Origin: an uncultured Acidobacteriota bacterium
Lineage (GTDB): Bacteria; Acidobacteriota; UBA6911; CAINFC01
DNA: 53,101 bases
Reading direction: 5' to 3'
Assembly (NCBI GenBank): GCA_903847975.1
Contig: CAINFC010000056.1
Location: 1 to 53,101 of the forward strand
Shown here: piece by piece, positions 42,825-50,998 of the stretch
Layout: each line of letters opens with the position of its first letter
How positions within the stretch are numbered: the first letter of the stretch is position 1
Translations under genes and position numbers: made by a program
Notes under the pieces: model-generated
What the model saw: the letters and a program-made list of their open reading frames with translations, nothing else
Databases searched by the model: none
What the model was told of the DNA's origin: nothing

Positions 42825-44102
42825 TCAGCGCGCGTAATCCCGGCCCGTAAGGCGCCCCGTTTCGTATCGGCGGCTCGTGGAGTAAACCCTCACCTGGTGA
42901 GCGGCAAGACGGGCCACGAGCTCGCCATGCTCCACCCTCTCCTCATGGGGAGAGTAAAGTTCGTAGAGCACCTTTCCGTCCAGCGAGGAAAGCCCGCCGA
43001 CTTCCACACCCATGTGGTCCCGGTCGTCTTCATTGGCCAGAACGATAAGCCAGTCCGCTCCCGCACGCCGGGCCAGGAAGCTCACTCCGCGGTCTCCGGC
43101 CTGGCCGCGGCCTTCGGACTCAATGAGCCTCACCTGCACGGCCGGCCTCCCGACCGCGACCAGAAAGGGCTGCAGCGCGGAGAGCTCGCGAGCCATGGCC
43201 AGGATCGATTCCCGGAAGCGGGTTTCCTGCGGCGGAAGATACGCCGAGCCCCAGTAGAGAATGGCCCCGGCGCCGTGGGTCAGGGATAAATAGGCCATCA
43301 GCCGGGTTTCCTGAAACGTCGGATACGTTGGAACCTCCGGAGTAAACCCCTGCAGATTCCCCCAGGCGAAAGCCTGCAGCACCATCCAGACGGGGCGGTC
43401 CCGCCCCGCGGCCCGGTACCGGTCGGTGTAATCGGCAATAACTTCCGGGGTTTTTTCCTTTTCGTGAATCGGATAGGAATCGCAGCCGGTGATGTCGATA
43501 GAGTCGACGTACTGCCGAATGTAAGCCAGGTCGCTCCTGGCGGCCTCGTTGATCCAGAGCGGATGCCGCCCGCCGTCCAGGGTGCGGATCAACTGCGCCC
43601 CGGCGCGCAGCTTCGGCATGATCTGCGCCGCCTGCTTTTCGGCATGGCTCAAGGCATTCGGCGTCTGCAGCCACCACTCTCCTTTCACCTTGTGGATCCC
43701 CTCGCGGAAGAGGTTGCTGAGCGCGGTAAAGCCCCAGACCACCTCGTCCGGCCCTTCCCAGACAGCCAGCGCCGGGTGGTCCTTGACCGCTTCGACCGCC
43801 TTCCGCAATGTCCCCTGGGGGTCGTCCCCCAGCTGCATGGGCACAGGGACCCACCCGAGCATTCCCGCGGCGGCAGCGCGGTCCAGGTCGGCGCTGTTCC
43901 GGCAATGCACCAGGTTGATGCCCGCCTCGGCCATGGCTTTCAGGTCGGCATCGCTCCTGGGCATTTCATAGCTGCCGATCGGGAAGACCGCCTGGCCCCG
44001 CAGGACGAGCAGATCGCCGGCCGGCATCCGGGAAGGCATGCAGAAAAAAGAGAAAAGAAACACGGAAACGAGACAGCTCCACCAACCCTGTTTGAACGGC
44101 AT
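42825..44102 (-). CDS. exported TIM-barrel glycoside hydrolase-like protein
   Basis: A 425-residue protein. A signal peptide lies at residues 8-28. The mature part looks like a (beta/alpha)8 barrel: AGINLVHCRNSADLDRAAAAG, then HPALAVWEGPDEVVWG (a candidate acid residue, E116 or E120), DSIDITGCDSYPIHEKEK, PVWMVLQAFAWGN and LSLTHGAGAILYWGSAYLPP. A small C-terminal beta domain follows. No CAZy family can be assigned by eye. It sits directly downstream of the FAD oxidoreductase, so both are likely made together. AAGGA lies very close to the ATG. It converges with the octaheme cytochrome gene. Confidence 0.72.
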   Translation of the reverse strand: MPFKQGWWSCLVSVFLFSFFCMPSRMPAGDLLVLRGQAVFPIGSYEMPRSDADLKAMAEAGINLVHCRNSADLDRAAAAGMLGWVPVPMQLGDDPQGTLRKAVEAVKDHPALAVWEGPDEVVWGFTALSNLFREGIHKVKGEWWLQTPNALSHAEKQAAQIMPKLRAGAQLIRTLDGGRHPLWINEAARSDLAYIRQYVDSIDITGCDSYPIHEKEKTPEVIADYTDRYRAAGRDRPVWMVLQAFAWGNLQGFTPEVPTYPTFQETRLMAYLSLTHGAGAILYWGSAYLPPQETRFRESILAMARELSALQPFLVAVGRPAVQVRLIESEGRGQAGDRGVSFLARRAGADWLIVLANEDDRDHMGVEVGGLSSLDGKVLYELYSPHEERVEHGELVARLAAHQVRVYSTSRRYETGRLTGRDYAR

Positions 44103-44124
44103 CCTTTTTTCCTTGATCGGAAGT

Positions 44125-44143
44125 GACCGCGGTATCCGCGGTC
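44125..44143. repeat. palindrome before the TIM-barrel hydrolase gene
   Basis: GACCGCGG-TAT-CCGCGGTC is a perfect 8-bp inverted repeat with a three-base loop, between the FAD oxidoreductase stop and the hydrolase start. It could be an operator or a hairpin controlling the downstream gene. Confidence 0.6.
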
Positions 44144-44189
44144 GGGTTATCCAAATTCGAATCCGCCGAAGTTATCCGGGGACGGCCTT

Positions 44190-45866
44190 TCATTTGAGCC
44201 GGGAAGCCGGCAGGGCCCAGGGATAGGGCTCCTTTCGCGGGGGCGGCGCATAGCGCTTGCGGATTGCTTCCAGGGCCTTGGCTTGGTATTCGCATCCGTA
44301 CTCGAACACCGCGCCCTCGGCGAGCAGCTTCTTCTGCAGTTCGGGAACGGGGATATCCTGCACGGCCGTTTTCCCCCGGATGGCCAGCGATGCGGCCACT
44401 CCGGCGGCATGTCCCAGAATCATGTACTGCGGCTCCATGCGCAGCGACGAGTACGCCACATGGCTGGCCGAAAAGCAGACCGGGACCAGGAGGTTTTCCG
44501 CTTCCTTGCTGTGGGGCAACATCAGCCGGTACGGAATCTGGTAGGGCTGCACCGGCACCTGTACGTCCCCTTCGTTCTCCACGAATCCCTTCTCGTTGAC
44601 GATGCGCTGCAGGTTATGCGAATCGCTGGCATAGCTGCCCATGCCGATCACGTCGGACTTCACCCGGTCCGTCTGCAGATCCTTCTGGGTAGCCACAAAG
44701 GGACCCACCATGCGGCGCGCCTCCCGTATGTAAAGCTGGTGGGGCCAGTGACCGGTATCCGTAAACTCGTCCTTGGCCAGGCCGTACTGGTTGACCTCCT
44801 CCTGCAGCGGCTTGGGAACCCGGGGATCGGTCGAAAGGAAATAATAAAAGCCCTGCTGGTACTCGATATGCTCCTTCCAGATCTTTTCCCGGACGGCATA
44901 GGACCCGTCGGGGTATTCGTAGTTTTTCCCGATGTAGTCGGTGGAAAATCCGCCGCGGTTGTTCAGGTCCACCTTGCCGTTGGGAATCACCCGCAGCAGG
45001 CTGACCTCGTTGAAATTCAGCGGCCGGCCCATGTAGGGCGTCATAGCGGTCAGATAGCGCGCCAGCAGTTCGAAGCGGCGCGGATCGTAGCCGGGAGGCC
45101 TGGCCCAGGGCAGGCGGTTTTCCGGCACGTTGCTGGCAATGACCCGGAAGTTGTAGGCCTGGATGCGCCGGTCGGCCGAACCGGGCTCCCCGCGGGGGGC
45201 ATCGGAAATTTCCGGCAGCAGCTTTCCGCTTTCGTCCCGAGCGGGAATTTCGACGGCGAACTGGTGGCTCGGCGTCACCGCCCGGACCCCGGCCAGCGAT
45301 TCCCCGTATTGCTGAGTGCTTTCCCGGCCGAGTGTATAGCGGACCTTGGCCTGCGCCATCAGGTCCCCTTCATAGGAGGAGTCCACAAAAACGGCGGAGC
45401 GGAAGCGGGCCCCGTTTTCCATGACGATTTCCACAATCCGCGACCCGTCTTTGACCACGCCCCCCTTTTCGCGCAGCCGATGCCGCTCGAGCAGCTCCGC
45501 GCCGCTTTCGGCGAGCAGGTCGCGGAAAATCTTTTCGGCGACTCCCGGCTCCGGCATCCAGGCGATCTCCTGCAGGTGCCGGTTCAGGCCGTAGTGACGG
45601 CCCGCCCGCCAGTAGTACTCCAGGGCAAGCCCGCCGATGACTTCCGCTTTGCCCGTGTCGGTTCCGGACAGTCCGCCGCTGACCATGCCCCCCACGTGGG
45701 TTCCCGGATGAAGCAGCAGGGTGCGAAGCCCCTGCCGCGCCCCGGACACCGCGGCCATCACGCCGCCCGCCGTGCCGCCATAAACCACCAGATCGTAGCC
45801 CGCCTGGGCATCCACTTTGGTTGCCGCCCAAAGAATCATGAGCCCCATGGAAATAATCGTTTTCAT
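44190..45866 (-). CDS. exported FAD-dependent oxidoreductase
   Basis: A 558-residue protein of the FAD_oxidored type (PF12831-like). A signal peptide covers residues 1-20 (MKTIISMGLMILWAATKVDA). The dinucleotide-binding motif follows at once (YDLVVYGGTAGGVMAAVSGARQG). Later motifs are VFVDSSYEGDLMAQAKVRYTLGRES and the C-terminal YMILGHAAGVAASLAIRG. Members are common near polysaccharide-use genes and may oxidise sugars; the substrate is unknown. The ATG at 45866 has AGGAGG about seven bases upstream, favouring it over an upstream ATG. It has its own promoter and is divergent from the rhamnosidase gene. Confidence 0.85.
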   Translation of the reverse strand: MKTIISMGLMILWAATKVDAQAGYDLVVYGGTAGGVMAAVSGARQGLRTLLLHPGTHVGGMVSGGLSGTDTGKAEVIGGLALEYYWRAGRHYGLNRHLQEIAWMPEPGVAEKIFRDLLAESGAELLERHRLREKGGVVKDGSRIVEIVMENGARFRSAVFVDSSYEGDLMAQAKVRYTLGRESTQQYGESLAGVRAVTPSHQFAVEIPARDESGKLLPEISDAPRGEPGSADRRIQAYNFRVIASNVPENRLPWARPPGYDPRRFELLARYLTAMTPYMGRPLNFNEVSLLRVIPNGKVDLNNRGGFSTDYIGKNYEYPDGSYAVREKIWKEHIEYQQGFYYFLSTDPRVPKPLQEEVNQYGLAKDEFTDTGHWPHQLYIREARRMVGPFVATQKDLQTDRVKSDVIGMGSYASDSHNLQRIVNEKGFVENEGDVQVPVQPYQIPYRLMLPHSKEAENLLVPVCFSASHVAYSSLRMEPQYMILGHAAGVAASLAIRGKTAVQDIPVPELQKKLLAEGAVFEYGCEYQAKALEAIRKRYAPPPRKEPYPWALPASRLK

Positions 45867-45895
45867 TGGAAACCTCCTGTTCCCTATATGGCGCA

Positions 45896-45924
45896 ATTGT
45901 ACAGTGCCCGTTCCGGACGATCAA
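45896..45924 (-). promoter_or_regulatory. promoter of the FAD oxidoreductase-hydrolase operon
   Basis: On the minus strand TTGATC (45924-45919), a 17-base spacer and TACAAT (45901-45896). Transcription should start near 45889, leaving a 23-base leader with AGGAGG before ATG 45866. Confidence 0.7.
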
Positions 45925-45996
45925 GGCAGGAGGAGTGCCACGCCGGTAAAAGACCGCATCGGGATGAATGCCCGCAACAGCAAAGGAACAAAGGGA

Positions 45997-46002
45997 TATA
46001 AT
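45997..46002 (+). promoter_or_regulatory. -10 box candidate for the rhamnosidase-sulfatase operon
   Basis: A perfect TATAAT lies about 60 bases before the GH106 start, but the -35 position (GCAACA at 45974) is poor. A GCCGT...ACGGC hairpin follows in the leader at about 46004-46032, so expression may need an activator. Confidence 0.35.
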
Positions 46003-46062
46003 TGCCGTCGGCCGGGAAATATTCCGGACGGCCGGAACCGGACCGAATAAATAAGGATTCAC

Positions 46063-49000
46063 ATGAACGCCAGATCACATCGCCGTCCTATGCCGGGTGC
46101 ACGGAGCTTCCGGTTCTTCTGTTTGCTTCTGCTGCCCTTCCTGCTCGGAGCACAAAAGGGAGAAACAGCGGAGCCGGTTTCCCTCGAGGAGGCATTCCGG
46201 AATCCCCCGGCGGCCACCAGACCCTTCGTTTACTGGTACTGGGTGAACAACGACATTTCCCGGGAAGGGATCATCAAGGATCTCCAGACCATGGCGGCAG
46301 TCGGCATCGGCGGAGTGAATCTGGCGCACATCGAGTACAAGGATAATCCTTACGGCGGAGAGCAGATGTTCGGCGAGGAATGGTGGGAATGCATGATCCT
46401 GGCGCTGGAAGAGGCCGCCCGGCTGGGGATCGAGGTCAATCTTTTCAACTCTCCGGGGTGGAGCGGCATCGGCGGCGCCTGGGTGAGCCCGGAACAGGCC
46501 ATGCGCTTCCTGAATCTTCATGAATACCGGGTAAAAGGACCGCAGACCCTCCTCATGCGTCTCCCCGCTTACGAATCCAAAGAGCGCGTTCCCCAGTCCT
46601 CTCTTTCCTTTCAGTACGAAATTGACAAATCGAAATTCCAATTTCAGCCGGTGGCCGTTCAAGCCCTTCCTCTCCCCAAAGGGAGCGACGACCGCATCTC
46701 GATGAAGCACATCTCCCTCAGCACTTCGCCGGGAGTTCAAAATGCACAGGCCCTTTTTGACGGGCAGGAGGCCACCGCGGCATCGTTTTCCGCCCTGCCC
46801 GTCGTCCTGGAAATCGAGACCGATGCGGCTTTCACCTTGCGGTCGCTGGAAGCGATTCCCGCCGGTTCCGCCTGCAAGGCCTGGATCCGGCTGGACTACC
46901 GGAACGAAAAAGGAGAATGGACCGCCATCGCCTCCCGCCCGATCCAACGCAACGAGCCCCGGATCATCGCCGGAGGATTCATGCCCTTCGCCCCGGTGGT
47001 GTCTTCCTTCCCGGCCGTTACCGCCAAGCGGTTCCGGCTCATCCTGGGAGAAAACGAAGCGGAAACCGGGCTTTCGGAAGCGGCCCGGGCCGACGGGCCG
47101 ACGGAAAAATTCCGGCTGGCGGAAATCAAGCTCTGCGCCGCCGCCCGGATCACCGACTATGTCGAAAAGCAGCTGGGCCACAAGGCCGCCTTCACCCGGG
47201 CCGGTCTTCCCGCTCCGGAGGCCGGCTTCGCGGTGCCGAAGGACCGGGTCATCAACCTCACTCCGCACATAAACATCGACGGGGTGCTTACCTGGGATGT
47301 CCCCGAAGGAGATTGGATCCTGCACCACGCCGGGATGCTCCAGACCGGGGTTCAGACCCACCCCGTGCCGGTCGGCCCGGCAAGAGGCTTTGCCGCCGAC
47401 GTTCTGAGCCGGGAGGCGGTGAGGGAAAGCTATGATGCCTATATCGGCCGGATCCTGCGGCGGATTCCGCCGGAAAACCGCAGGTCCCTGAAGCGGATCG
47501 TCCTGGACAGCTACGAGCAGGGCACGGCCAACTGGACCGACGGAATGGCCGATCGCTTTCAGGAGGCCTACGGCTACGATCCGATGCCGTTCCTCCCCGT
47601 GCTTAAGGGGCACGTCATCGAATCGGCGGAACAATCCGAACGGTTTTTATGGGACCTGCGCCGGCTGGTCGCCGATCTGCTGCCGGAGAGCTATCCCGGA
47701 ATCCTGCATCAGAAGAGCATTGCCGACGGATTGACTTTGTGGCACGAGCCGTACGGTGGCCACGGATTTCCCGGCGAGTTTCTGCAGTACGGGAAGTACG
47801 CCGACATGCCGGCCGGGGAGTTCTGGATGGCGGAAACGCCCGGAAGGGATTTCGGCTCCTGCCGGGCCGCATCTTCCGCGGCCCGCGTTTACGATCGCGC
47901 CATCGTTTCCGTCGAGGCGTTCACCTCCGCGGGCGGCTTTCTGTATAAATCCGCGCCGCGCAACCTGAAGGTCCCCGGCGACTGGGCCATGGCGCAGGGA
48001 ATCAACCATTTTACGCTGCACGTTTCCGTGCACCAGCCCGGGGAGGGCAAGCCGGGGATCAACACCTGGTACGGAACCGAATTCAACCGCCAGAACAACT
48101 GGTTTCCGCAGTCCAAAAGCTTTGTCGATTACCTGCGGCGCAGCTGCGCGCTGCTGCAGCGCGGGCAGCGCCTGGCCGATATCGCTTTCTACATTGGCGA
48201 CGAGCTGCCCTGCGACAAGCCCGCTCTTCCGTACCCCCTGCCTCCCGGGTTCGACCTGGATTTTCTGAACTACGATGCCCTGATGAGCGCAGCCCTCCCG
48301 GAAAACGGCCGTCTGACGCTGGCCTCCGGGGCATCCTACCGGCACCTGGTTCTGCCTCCGGGGCAGACCATGCGTCCCGAAATGCTGCAGAGGCTTGCGG
48401 AGTTCGTGCGCACCGGGGGGCTGCTCTACGGGCCCCGCCCGCAGCGGTCCCCCAGCCGGAAGGGATACCCGGCATGCGATGAAACGGTACGGCAGCTTGC
48501 CGACGGCCTCTGGGGCGCCATCGACGGAACAACGGTCCGCTCGAATGCCTATGGGCAAGGCAAGGTTTTTTTCGGAACGAGCCTTTCCGAATTCCTGGAG
48601 CAGACCGGCCTGGAGCCGGACGTCCGGCTGCCCGAGGAATTTGTTTTTACCCATCGCCGGGAAAAGGGGGCCGACCTCTATTTCGTCGCCAACCAAAGAA
48701 GCGAACCCCGCAGCGCGGAGCTCTCTTTCCGCATCCATGGGCGGCAGCCGGAGCTGTGGGATCCCCTCACCGGGGAAACCCGCCTGCTCCCGCGCTTCGC
48801 TTTCCAGGCCGGAAGAACTTCGGTCCCTCTGGAATTTTCCTCCGCCGGGTCCTGTTTCATCGTATTCCGCAAAGAGACCGGACCGCCGGATCCCGACGGA
48901 ACCAACCATCCGCCCCATGCCGTCGTAAAAACCCTGTCCGGCCCCTGGAACGTGCTCTTTGCCGATGAAATCCATCCTCCCTTTACCCGGGTCATGAACG

Positions 49001-49404
49001 CGCTTGCCGACTGGACCACCTTCCCCGATCCCCAGGTCCGCTATTTTTCCGGCAAAGCGACCTATTCGGCCCGCTTTTCCTTCTCCGGAAAGCTGCCCGG
49101 CTCCTGGTTTCTCAACCTGGGCCGCGTGGAGTCGCTGGCCGCGGTCCGGCTGAACGGAAAAGATGCAGGAACAGCGTGGTGCTACCCGTACCGGATCCGT
49201 ATTTCGGATTCCCTGGTCTGGGGGGAGAACCAGCTGGAAATCGACCTGTTCAATCCCTGGTGGAACCGGCTGGTCGGGGACGAGCAGCCCGGGGCGGTGC
49301 GCCAAACGGCGGTTTCCGCCCGTCTGTTCTGGAAGGCGGGGGATCCGCTCCTTCCCGCAGGACTGCTCGGTCCCGTGCAGCTGGAGGCCGGCCCGGAGAA
49401 CTAA
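46063..49404 (+). CDS. GH106-type alpha-L-rhamnosidase
   Basis: A 1113-residue exported enzyme (signal peptide about residues 14-36) that should release terminal L-rhamnose from glycans. The GH106 barrel starts with ATRPFVYWYWVNNDISREGI followed by MAAVGIGGVNLAHIEY and NLFNSPGWSGIGGAW. Further typical parts are LDSYEQGTANWTD, FQEAYGYDPMPFLPVL and the late GH2-like sugar-binding domain ending AVRLNGKDAGTAWCYPYRI and DLFNPWWNRLVGDEQ. Length fits the family. AAGGA precedes the ATG. It is followed 58 bases later by a sulfatase gene, so the two probably act on the same sulfated glycan. Confidence 0.87.
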   Translation: MNARSHRRPMPGARSFRFFCLLLLPFLLGAQKGETAEPVSLEEAFRNPPAATRPFVYWYWVNNDISREGIIKDLQTMAAVGIGGVNLAHIEYKDNPYGGEQMFGEEWWECMILALEEAARLGIEVNLFNSPGWSGIGGAWVSPEQAMRFLNLHEYRVKGPQTLLMRLPAYESKERVPQSSLSFQYEIDKSKFQFQPVAVQALPLPKGSDDRISMKHISLSTSPGVQNAQALFDGQEATAASFSALPVVLEIETDAAFTLRSLEAIPAGSACKAWIRLDYRNEKGEWTAIASRPIQRNEPRIIAGGFMPFAPVVSSFPAVTAKRFRLILGENEAETGLSEAARADGPTEKFRLAEIKLCAAARITDYVEKQLGHKAAFTRAGLPAPEAGFAVPKDRVINLTPHINIDGVLTWDVPEGDWILHHAGMLQTGVQTHPVPVGPARGFAADVLSREAVRESYDAYIGRILRRIPPENRRSLKRIVLDSYEQGTANWTDGMADRFQEAYGYDPMPFLPVLKGHVIESAEQSERFLWDLRRLVADLLPESYPGILHQKSIADGLTLWHEPYGGHGFPGEFLQYGKYADMPAGEFWMAETPGRDFGSCRAASSAARVYDRAIVSVEAFTSAGGFLYKSAPRNLKVPGDWAMAQGINHFTLHVSVHQPGEGKPGINTWYGTEFNRQNNWFPQSKSFVDYLRRSCALLQRGQRLADIAFYIGDELPCDKPALPYPLPPGFDLDFLNYDALMSAALPENGRLTLASGASYRHLVLPPGQTMRPEMLQRLAEFVRTGGLLYGPRPQRSPSRKGYPACDETVRQLADGLWGAIDGTTVRSNAYGQGKVFFGTSLSEFLEQTGLEPDVRLPEEFVFTHRREKGADLYFVANQRSEPRSAELSFRIHGRQPELWDPLTGETRLLPRFAFQAGRTSVPLEFSSAGSCFIVFRKETGPPDPDGTNHPPHAVVKTLSGPWNVLFADEIHPPFTRVMNALADWTTFPDPQVRYFSGKATYSARFSFSGKLPGSWFLNLGRVESLAAVRLNGKDAGTAWCYPYRIRISDSLVWGENQLEIDLFNPWWNRLVGDEQPGAVRQTAVSARLFWKAGDPLLPAGLLGPVQLEAGPEN

Positions 49405-49462
49405 GCCGCCGGATGCAATAACAAACAATGGATGATTCATTCTCTTCTACGCAAAGGAAGCC

Positions 49463-50974
49463 ATGAGTAAGATTCTTCTCCTTGTTTCGCTTCTGTGTTC
49501 TTTTTTCACCCCTCTTTCGGCCGCCGCTCCCGCCGGATCGCCGCCCAACATTATCCTGCTCATGGGAGACGATCACGGCTGGGAGGAGACCGGGTACAAC
49601 GGCCATCCGCACGTCAAGACGCCGGTGCTCGATGAAATGGCCCGCAGCGGACTGCGTTTCGACAACTTCTATGCCGCGCACCCCAACTGCTCGCCGACGC
49701 GCGCCAGCATTCTCACCGGACGCCATCCCAACCGCATGGGCACCTTCGCACCCGGCTGGTCGATGCGTCCCGAGGAGATCACCATCGCCCACCTCCTCGG
49801 GCAATCGGGGTACCGCTGCGGCCACTTCGGCAAGTGGCACGTCGGGGCCGTCAAGGCCGGCTCGCCCGTCAATCCCGGAGCGATGGGATTCCACGAATGG
49901 GTCTCTCACGATAACTTTTTCGAACTGAATCCGTCGCTCTCCCGCAATGGCGGACCGCCCGAGATCATCCCGGGAGAAAGCTCCGAGGTGGTGGTCCGGG
50001 AAGCCATCCGATTCATCGAAAGCACCCGGAAGGCAGGCAAGCCCTTTTTTGCCGTGGTCTGGTTCGGCTCGCCGCACGAGCCTTACAGCGGTCTGCCCGC
50101 CGATCTGGCGCTCTACGACCACCTGCCCGCAAAGGTCCCCGATAAGAAAGTAAGCCTGACCTCGAACCAGACCGGCGAACAGGTCACCCGCCCGCAGGGC
50201 GAAGTCCTGCGCGAACGCTACGCCGAGATCACCGCCATGGACCGGGCCATCGGGTTGCTGAGAAAGCACCTTGCGGCCCGAGGCTTGCGACAGAACACGC
50301 TGCTTTTCTATTGCGGGGACAACGGCACTTCGGCCGATGCCTCCCTCGCTTCTCCGCATCGCGGCGTAAAAAGTCAGGTCTACGATGGCGGAATCCGTGT
50401 CCCCGGCATTCTCGAGTGGCCGGCCCGCATCCCGCAGCCGCGCTCTACCGACATCCGCGCCGTCACCAGCGATCTGCTGCCCACTCTCTGCGCTCTCACC
50501 GGCCGGCCGCTTCCCGCCCGCCCGATCGACGGGGTGGACCTCTCGCCGGCGCTCGACGGGACCATGACCGAGCGGACCAGGCCGATCTGCTTCTGGGACT
50601 TCCACATCGCCCGCCTGCAAAAATCAAAACCCGAACCCTATCTCGCTCCGGAACTGCAGCAGGGAACCACGCCGCTGGTGAAGCTGATGAACGGTAAAGC
50701 CACCCGCGACTTTGTCAACTATCGCCATCCGCCCGTCACCGATGCCGACTATCTCGGTCCCCGCGCCATTCTCGACGGCCGCTTCAAGCTGGTCCTCCAC
50801 GAGTCGCCGAACGGCGCGCCGCGGCAGGAGCTCTTCGACCTGCAGGCCGATCCCGCGGAGAAAACCAACCTCTTCCCGCAACAGCCGGCCGTCGCCGGGA
50901 AGCTGCTTGCCGAGCTCCGCCAGTGGCAGCAGTCCGTGCTGCAGAGCCTGGGCGGCGCGGACTACCGCAAGTGA
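49463..50974 (+). CDS. secreted formylglycine-dependent sulfatase
   Basis: A 503-residue enzyme of the arylsulfatase family. A signal peptide covers residues 1-21. Metal-binding Asp residues are in IILLMGDDHGWEETGYNGHP (D36, D37). The C76-S-P-T-R80 motif (NCSPTRASILTGRHPNRMG) marks the cysteine converted to formylglycine; family GKWHVG and YCGDNGTSADAS follow. It should cut sulfate esters from a polysaccharide, in the periplasm. No formylglycine-generating (anSME/FGE) gene is in the window, so maturation must come from elsewhere. It converges with the TonB receptor with a 24-base gap. Confidence 0.92.
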   Translation: MSKILLLVSLLCSFFTPLSAAAPAGSPPNIILLMGDDHGWEETGYNGHPHVKTPVLDEMARSGLRFDNFYAAHPNCSPTRASILTGRHPNRMGTFAPGWSMRPEEITIAHLLGQSGYRCGHFGKWHVGAVKAGSPVNPGAMGFHEWVSHDNFFELNPSLSRNGGPPEIIPGESSEVVVREAIRFIESTRKAGKPFFAVVWFGSPHEPYSGLPADLALYDHLPAKVPDKKVSLTSNQTGEQVTRPQGEVLRERYAEITAMDRAIGLLRKHLAARGLRQNTLLFYCGDNGTSADASLASPHRGVKSQVYDGGIRVPGILEWPARIPQPRSTDIRAVTSDLLPTLCALTGRPLPARPIDGVDLSPALDGTMTERTRPICFWDFHIARLQKSKPEPYLAPELQQGTTPLVKLMNGKATRDFVNYRHPPVTDADYLGPRAILDGRFKLVLHESPNGAPRQELFDLQADPAEKTNLFPQQPAVAGKLLAELRQWQQSVLQSLGGADYRK

Positions 50975-50998
50975 TCCATTCCGGAAACAGGAGAGCCG

